From DATJPD01 sp036394195 (GTDB lineage: Bacteria; Pseudomonadota; Alphaproteobacteria; CACIAM-22H2), in assembly GCA_036394195.1 (NCBI GenBank), contig DASWFO010000169.1, positions 1 through 38,629 on the forward strand: a DNA stretch of 38,629 nt, written 5' to 3'. Below the pieces are notes generated by a model, which was not told the origin of the DNA, ran no database searches, and was given only the letters and a program-made list of their open reading frames with translations. The position numbers were made by a program, and so were the translations under genes. Each line of letters starts with the position of its first letter. Positions within the stretch are counted from its first letter, which is position 1. Shown in pieces: positions 34,107 through 38,629 of this stretch.

Positions 34107-35096
34107 ATGATGACTCGCTTGCTGAGCCGCCGCGAAGCGGTCCGCCTGACCCTGCTGGCGAGCGCACTGCCGCTGGCGCGCGCCGCGCACGCCGCCGACC
34201 GGCCAACCATCACGGCCGGCGTCCTGGGCGTTACGTCGTCGATCTGGCCGACGCTGGTTGCCCAGGACAAAGGTTTCTTCCGCGACGCCGGCATCGACGT
34301 CGAGCTGATCACGACCGGCCAGAGCGCCCGCGCCGCCCAGCAGGTCGCGGCCGGTGCGGTCAATATCGGCTGCTCGTCCATGGTCGACGCGTTCCGCGCC
34401 ATCGACGGCGGTGGCGGCCTCAAGGTGTTCCTGAATAGCCAGGCGGTCGGCACGCACAGCCTGTTGGCGGCGAAGTCGATCAAGTCGGTCCAGGACCTCA
34501 AAGGCAAGCGGATCATGACCGGCGGCCAGAAGGACGTGACCAATCTCTGGTGGCAAGCGATGGCGCGCCACTTCGGCCTCGATCCGGTCAACGACGTGGA
34601 GCCGCTCTATTCAGGCTCGTCCGGTGCCCGCCTCGCCGCCCTGATCGCCGGCGGCGTCGATGCGACGGTGCTGTCGCCGCCGCAAAGCTTCAAGGCCGCG
34701 GCCGAGGGCTACACCGATCTGGGCCCGGTCGCGCCCTACATGGGCGAATTCCCGATGATGGTGTGGCACACCAACACGGAGTGGGCGCGGGCGCACGACA
34801 AGGAGATGGTGGCGTTCGTGAAGGCGCACAATCGCGCAGCCCAGTTCATCAACGACCCGAAGAACCGACAGGACGCCGCCGCCATTCTTTCCCGCGCTTC
34901 AAACTCCAGCGTCGACGACGCGCTCGACACGTGGAACATCAGCACCAAGGTCAACGCCTTCGTCGCCGACGGCGCGATCTCCGACAACGCGGTCAAACGC
35001 GTGATCGAGACGTTGGTGGCGGATGGCGACCTGAAGACGCCGGTGAAGCCGGCCGCGGCGTTTGTCGAGGAGCGCTATATCCGCGAGGCCAAATAA
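34107..35096 (+). CDS. ABC transporter substrate-binding protein, NMT1/SsuA/ThiY type (orphan)
   Basis: A 329-residue periplasmic receptor. A strong GAGGAG precedes ATG-ATG at 34107. The signal has SRRE followed by a hydrophobic run and AHA cleavage near residue 29, which may use the Tat or Sec route. The mature part shows the NMT1 pattern: SSIWPTLVAQDKGFFRDAGIDVELI, then GAVNIGCSSMVDAFRA and GKRIMTGGQKD. Relatives bind thiamine precursors, sulfonates or nitrogenous compounds. No matching ATPase or permease is visible in the window. It follows the PuuE-like gene by 13 bases, so the two are almost certainly co-transcribed. Confidence 0.88.
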   Translation: MMTRLLSRREAVRLTLLASALPLARAAHAADRPTITAGVLGVTSSIWPTLVAQDKGFFRDAGIDVELITTGQSARAAQQVAAGAVNIGCSSMVDAFRAIDGGGGLKVFLNSQAVGTHSLLAAKSIKSVQDLKGKRIMTGGQKDVTNLWWQAMARHFGLDPVNDVEPLYSGSSGARLAALIAGGVDATVLSPPQSFKAAAEGYTDLGPVAPYMGEFPMMVWHTNTEWARAHDKEMVAFVKAHNRAAQFINDPKNRQDAAAILSRASNSSVDDALDTWNISTKVNAFVADGAISDNAVKRVIETLVADGDLKTPVKPAAAFVEERYIREAK

Positions 35097-35106
35097 GCCG
35101 ATAACC

Positions 35107-35118
35107 TTAGATATCTAA
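35107..35118. promoter_or_regulatory. A/T-rich palindrome after the NMT1 gene
   Basis: TTAGATATCTAA is a perfect 12-base palindrome, unusual in this GC-rich window, ten bases after the NMT1 gene stop and 105 bases before livJ copy 1. It could be a regulator binding site for the LivJ genes. Confidence 0.4.
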
Positions 35119-35164
35119 CAAACATGCTTTCCGCCATGCCCCGAAATGCGATAAACAGGCCGTA

Positions 35165-35180
35165 GGCGGAACAATCCGCG
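35165..35180 (+). repeat. hairpin in the livJ copy 1 leader
   Basis: GGCGGA-ACAA-TCCGCG folds into a 5-bp G-C-rich stem (35166-35170 with 35175-35179). A related GGCGGA-CAT-TCCGCG lies before livJ copy 2 at 36434-36448. The pair may be a shared RNA or protein site. Confidence 0.45.
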
Positions 35181-35223
35181 GGTCACGCGTGCATCGCGCG
35201 TCGCCGCTGTCTGGGAGGTAACC

Positions 35224-36414
35224 ATGACCGACACAAAAAGCTCGAAGCTCGTCGCGTTGGCGTTCGCCGGCGCGTTGGCATTCGCCGGACACGCGGCCCA
35301 AGCGGCCGATCCGTACGACATCCACGCCATCCTGTCGCTGACCGGCGGCGCCTCGTTCCTCGGCAAGGCCGAGCAGCAGTCGCTGCAGTTCCTGGAGAAG
35401 TCGGCGAACGAAACCGGCGGCATCCAAGGGCGTGCGGTGCGGTTCGTCTTCCACGACGACCAGTCGAGCCCCCAGACCGCCGTGCAGCTGGCCAGCCAGG
35501 TGGTGGCGATGAAGCCGGCGGTCGAGATCGGCGCCAATCTCGTCGCCATGTGCAACGCGATGGTGCCGCTGATGCAGAACGGGCCGGTGATGTATTGCCT
35601 GTCGCCCGGCATTCACCCGACGGCCGGCAGCTACGCCTTCACGTCCAGCGTATCGACGATCGACCTGTCCAAGGCTCTGCTGCGCTATTTCCGCCTGCGC
35701 GGCTGGACGCGGATCGCGCTCATGACCAGCACCGACGCGAGCGGCCAGGACGCCGAGCGCGGCATCAACGGCAATCTCGAGCTGCCGGAGAACAAGGGAA
35801 TCAAGCTGGTCGCGCGCGAGCACTTCAATCCGACCGACGTCAGCGTCGCCGCCCAGATCGAGAACATCAAGGCCGCCCAGCCGCAGGCGTTCATCGCCTG
35901 GAGCACGGGAGCGCCGATCGGCACGATCTTCAAGGCGATCACCCAGGCCGGGCTCGACGTTCCGATGGGCACGACCGATGGCAACATGACCTTCGCGCAG
36001 ATGACGCAATATGCGGCCTTCCTGCCCAAGCAGCTCTATATCCCGGCCGCGCAATGGGCGATGCACAGCACCGACATGAAGCGCGACCGGCGCGTCGAGG
36101 CGGCGCAAGAGCGCTTCGTCGCCGCCTATCGCGCCGCCGGCCTCGAGCCCGACGTCGCGGCGGCGCTGGCGTGGGATCCTGGCAGCGTGGTGATCGACGC
36201 GCTGCGCAAGCTCGGCCCCGGGGCCACGGCGCCGCAAGTCCGCGAATACCTGTCGAAGCTCAAGGATTATGCCGGGGTGGACGGAATCTACGACTACACC
36301 CGCACCCCCCAACGCGGTCTCGACGTCGAAGACGCCGTCGTGACGCTGTGGACCCCGGAGAAAAGGCGCTGGCTGCCGGTCAGCCAGCCCGGCGGCATGT
36401 CGCTCGCGAATTAG
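35224..36414 (+). CDS. branched-chain amino acid-type ABC substrate-binding protein (LivJ family, copy 1)
   Basis: A 396-residue periplasmic receptor of the Peripla_BP_6 family. GGGAGGTAA precedes the ATG. The signal ends near AQA|AD (about residue 28). The mature protein starts YDIHAILSLTGGASFLGK, the ligand-contact loop of LivJ relatives. It shares long blocks with the next gene, including MQNGPVMYCLSPGIHP, TSTDASGQDAERGIN and AFIAWSTGAPI. Ligands of this family include many carboxylates as well as branched-chain amino acids. It lies upstream of its paralogue and a LivH permease. Confidence 0.9.
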   Translation: MTDTKSSKLVALAFAGALAFAGHAAQAADPYDIHAILSLTGGASFLGKAEQQSLQFLEKSANETGGIQGRAVRFVFHDDQSSPQTAVQLASQVVAMKPAVEIGANLVAMCNAMVPLMQNGPVMYCLSPGIHPTAGSYAFTSSVSTIDLSKALLRYFRLRGWTRIALMTSTDASGQDAERGINGNLELPENKGIKLVAREHFNPTDVSVAAQIENIKAAQPQAFIAWSTGAPIGTIFKAITQAGLDVPMGTTDGNMTFAQMTQYAAFLPKQLYIPAAQWAMHSTDMKRDRRVEAAQERFVAAYRAAGLEPDVAAALAWDPGSVVIDALRKLGPGATAPQVREYLSKLKDYAGVDGIYDYTRTPQRGLDVEDAVVTLWTPEKRRWLPVSQPGGMSLAN

Positions 36415-36433
36415 CCGCATTCTGGCCGCAATC

Positions 36434-36448
36434 GGCGGACATTCCGCG
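36434..36448 (+). repeat. hairpin in the livJ copy 2 leader
   Basis: GGCGGA-CAT-TCCGCG, with stem 36435-36439 and 36443-36447, resembles the hairpin at 35165-35180 in the other livJ leader. It is 81 bases before the ATG at 36528. No run of T follows, so it is not a standard terminator for livJ copy 1. Confidence 0.45.
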
Positions 36449-36527
36449 CCGGCCGCCAGTTGCCGGGCTGGGGGTTATTGGCTAGCTTGCGGCGACTTTC
36501 GTTGACGGATCCCGAGGGGAGGCGACG

Positions 36528-37724
36528 ATGATGTCCATGACGTGGCGGGCGGCGGGCGGTGCCTTGCTTGTCGGTGTCGGCCTGTCGCTGGCCAGTGCGG
36601 CGCCCGGTCGCGCCGCTGACACCTACGATATCAATGTGGTGTTGCCGCTCACCGGCAACGCGTCCTTCGTGGGCAAGTCGGAGCAGCAGTCCCTGCAGCT
36701 TGGCGAGAAATGGGTCAACGACCACGGCGGCATCAAAGGCCGGCCGCTGCGGCTGATCTTTCAGGACGACCAGACCAGCCCGCAGCTGGCGGTGCAGCTG
36801 ACGAACCAGATTCTTGCGACCAAGCCCAGCGTGATGTTCGGCTCGGGGCTGGTCGCCATGTGCAACGCCATGGCGCCGCTGATGCAGAACGGCCCGGTGA
36901 TGTACTGCCTGTCGCCCGGCATTCATCCCGCCGCCGGCAGCTACGTCTTCACCTGCAGTGTGTCGACCTACGATCTCGCCAAGGCGGTGATCCGCTATTT
37001 CCGCATGAAGGGATGGACAGATCTGGCCGTACTCACCAGCACAGATGCCAGCGGACAGGATGCCGAGCGCGGCATAAACGCCGCCCTCGACATGCCGGAA
37101 AACAAGAGCGTGGTGAAGGTGGTCGCGCGCGAGCACTTCAACACCAGCGACGTTAGCGTCTCGGCGCAGATCGAGAACATCAAGGCGGCGAAGCCGCAGG
37201 CTTTCATCGCCTGGAGCACGGGGGCGCCCATCGCCACGATCTTCAAGGGGATCATCCAGTCGGGTCTCGACGTGCCGGTCGCGACGACCGACGGCAACAT
37301 GACCTATGCGCAGATGACGCAGTACGCCTCGTTCCTGCCGAAACAGCTCTATATCCCGGCGGCGCATTGGGTGACGCACGGGTCGGGTGTCAAGCAGGAG
37401 GCCGGGGTCGCGAAGGCGCAGGAAAACTGGGACGCCGCCTACAAAGCGGCCGGGGTCCCGCCCGACGTCGCCTCTGCCCATCCGTGGGATCCGCTGATGA
37501 TCGTGGTCGAGGGCTTGCGCAAGCTCGGGCCCAACGCCACGGCGGCCGAGCTCCGCGACTATCTGGTCCACCTCAACGGCTATGAGGGCATCAACGGCGT
37601 CTACGACTTCGTGCGCGAGCCACAGCGCGGGCTCGATCTGCAAGACGCGGTGGTGACGACCTGGGAGGTCGGCCAGAAGACCTGGGTGCCGGTCAGCGCA
37701 CCGGCGGGCGCGCCGCTGAAATGA
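36528..37724 (+). CDS. branched-chain amino acid-type ABC substrate-binding protein (LivJ family, copy 2)
   Basis: A 398-residue paralogue of the preceding gene. GAGGGGAGG lies before ATG-ATG at 36528. The signal ends near GRAA (about residue 28) and the mature protein starts TYDINVVLPLTGNASFVGK. It retains CNAMAPLMQNGPVMYCLSPG and the same cleft residues. The two receptors are closely related, so this is a recent tandem duplication. Its TGA overlaps the ATG of a 13-codon open frame that in turn overlaps the livH start. Confidence 0.9.
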   Translation: MMSMTWRAAGGALLVGVGLSLASAAPGRAADTYDINVVLPLTGNASFVGKSEQQSLQLGEKWVNDHGGIKGRPLRLIFQDDQTSPQLAVQLTNQILATKPSVMFGSGLVAMCNAMAPLMQNGPVMYCLSPGIHPAAGSYVFTCSVSTYDLAKAVIRYFRMKGWTDLAVLTSTDASGQDAERGINAALDMPENKSVVKVVAREHFNTSDVSVSAQIENIKAAKPQAFIAWSTGAPIATIFKGIIQSGLDVPVATTDGNMTYAQMTQYASFLPKQLYIPAAHWVTHGSGVKQEAGVAKAQENWDAAYKAAGVPPDVASAHPWDPLMIVVEGLRKLGPNATAAELRDYLVHLNGYEGINGVYDFVREPQRGLDLQDAVVTTWEVGQKTWVPVSAPAGAPLK

Positions 37725-37758
37725 TCAAACGGGCCCGCGGACGGCGGCGGGGCGGCGC

Positions 37759-38629
37759 GTGAGCCAGCTGACGCAGATCATCATCGGCGGCTTGGTTCAG
37801 GGCAGCGTCTTCGCCATCATTGCGCTCGGGCTGTCGCTGGTCTACCGCGTCACGGGGATCATCAACCTCGCCCAGGGTGGTTTCTGCGTCATCGCGGCCC
37901 TGGGCTATTACGAGCTGAGCGAGGTCCATGGCTGGTCGACGCCGGTCGCCTTCGCGGCCGCGGCCGGCGGCACCACGATCTTCGGGCTGCTGCTGGGTGC
38001 GGCGACATTCGTGCCGGCGCTGTCGCGCCTGCCGAACAGCAGCATGCTGATGCTGACCGCCGGCCTGCTCACCTTCCTCGAAGGGCTGACCTTGGTCATC
38101 TGGGGCAGCCAACCCTACGCCGTGCCGCCGTTTTCGGGCGAGCAGCCGCTGAACGTCCTGGGCGTGCGCATCCCCTCGCAGGGACCGTGGATTGCCGGCG
38201 TGGCGGTCCTGGTGATCGGCGGCACCTGGTATCTTCTCACCCGCACCGCCTCGGGCAAGGCGCTGCTCGCCTGCGCCGAAAACCCTTATGCCGCACGGCT
38301 TATGGGCGTGGACGTGTCACGGCTGACCTTGCTGAGCTTCGGGCTCACCGCCCTGATCGCAGCGCTCGGCGGCATCGCGGTGGCGCCGATCATCTCGCTC
38401 GAGTTCGACACCGGCCGCTTCTTCACCAACGCCGGATTCATCGCCGTCGCCATCGGCGGCATGAGCTCCCTGGTCGGCTCGGTCGGCGGCGGGCTGTTCC
38501 TTGGCGTCGCCGAGCAGCTCGCGGCCGGCTACGTATCGTCGCTGTTCAGCAACGCGCTGGCACTGGCGCTGCTGCTGGTGACGTTGCTGTGGCGGCCGCA
38601 GGGGCTGTTCATGCCACGGCGGGCGCGCC
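37759..38629 (+). CDS. livH: branched-chain amino acid-type ABC transporter permease, LivH family (partial)
   Basis: The first 290 residues of an inner-membrane permease; the end lies beyond the window. It starts LTQIIIGGLVQGSVFAIIALGLSLVYRVTGIINLAQGG, which is diagnostic of LivH. It later has AENPYAARLMGVDVSRL (the EAA-like loop) and GGMSSLVGSVGGGLFLGVAEQ near the C-terminus. The start is GTG at 37759, 34 bases after livJ copy 2. LivM and the LivG/LivF ATPases probably follow outside the window. It should import the ligands of the two LivJ receptors. Confidence 0.9.
   Translation, partial: MSQLTQIIIGGLVQGSVFAIIALGLSLVYRVTGIINLAQGGFCVIAALGYYELSEVHGWSTPVAFAAAAGGTTIFGLLLGAATFVPALSRLPNSSMLMLTAGLLTFLEGLTLVIWGSQPYAVPPFSGEQPLNVLGVRIPSQGPWIAGVAVLVIGGTWYLLTRTASGKALLACAENPYAARLMGVDVSRLTLLSFGLTALIAALGGIAVAPIISLEFDTGRFFTNAGFIAVAIGGMSSLVGSVGGGLFLGVAEQLAAGYVSSLFSNALALALLLVTLLWRPQGLFMPRRAR

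Noticed and set aside
33113..34591. Upstream extension of the VOC protein frame, giving a 905-residue reverse open frame
   Set aside because: It lies antisense to the PuuE-like and NMT1 genes, which have clear families. The VOC gene has its own ATG with a strong ribosome site at 33112.

Overview
The window is GC-rich (about 65% by eye), tightly packed, single-copy chromosomal DNA of a free-living alphaproteobacterium. The evidence is an alphaproteobacterial-type prephenate dehydratase/kdsB/membrane-anchored cytochrome c cluster, a PAS_5 protein, a DUF2905 protein, a complete yejABEF operon, and many solute-binding receptors of the TRAP, TAXI, Bug/TctC, NMT1 and LivJ types. I place it near Rhodospirillales or Hyphomicrobiales but cannot fix the genus. 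I found no rRNA, tRNA, CRISPR array, insertion sequence or prophage gene.

Layout. 1-2459: a TRAP uptake locus with the start of a DctQ permease and two divergent DctP receptors. 2471-4134: pheA and kdsB, overlapping by 4 bp, divergent from a cycM-type cytochrome c (4325). 4921-6253: a PAS_5 sensor-like protein and a HisN-type phosphatase. 6454-13094: yejA-yejB-yejE-yejF peptide importer followed by a ghrA-type reductase. 13091-15697: a diguanylate cyclase and an M17 aminopeptidase on the minus strand. 15900: a glutathione S-transferase. 16570-19904: a minus-strand run of housekeeping and unknown genes (136-aa unknown, SpoU/YfiF methyltransferase, ABM monooxygenase, 105-aa unknown, DUF2905) ending in an orphan TAXI receptor. 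20502-26354: the stress cluster prkA-yeaH-spoVR and a ferritin-like protein, behind an unusually long leader with a good match to a general-stress (EcfG) promoter. 26362-28924: bioB with a small lipoprotein, divergent from two overlapping, related membrane coiled-coil genes of unknown function. 28941-38629: a catabolic/uptake island with two divergent arms.

The last island is the best candidate for something undescribed. One arm encodes a two-domain VOC dioxygenase-like protein, two Bug receptors and an FAH-fold hydrolase. The other starts 90 bp away with a PuuE-like amidohydrolase lacking the usual NodB motifs, then an orphan NMT1 receptor, two LivJ paralogues and a LivH permease. I infer ring opening or C-C cleavage of a (possibly nitrogen-containing) organic acid plus its uptake. 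The substrate cannot be read from sequence.

Other notable signals are two genes that appear to have leaderless mRNAs with near-identical promoters, a dyad overlapping a start-proximal -10 element, a repeated hairpin element in two intergenic regions, hairpins shared by the two livJ leaders, and a hairpin that would mask the ribosome site of yejB.
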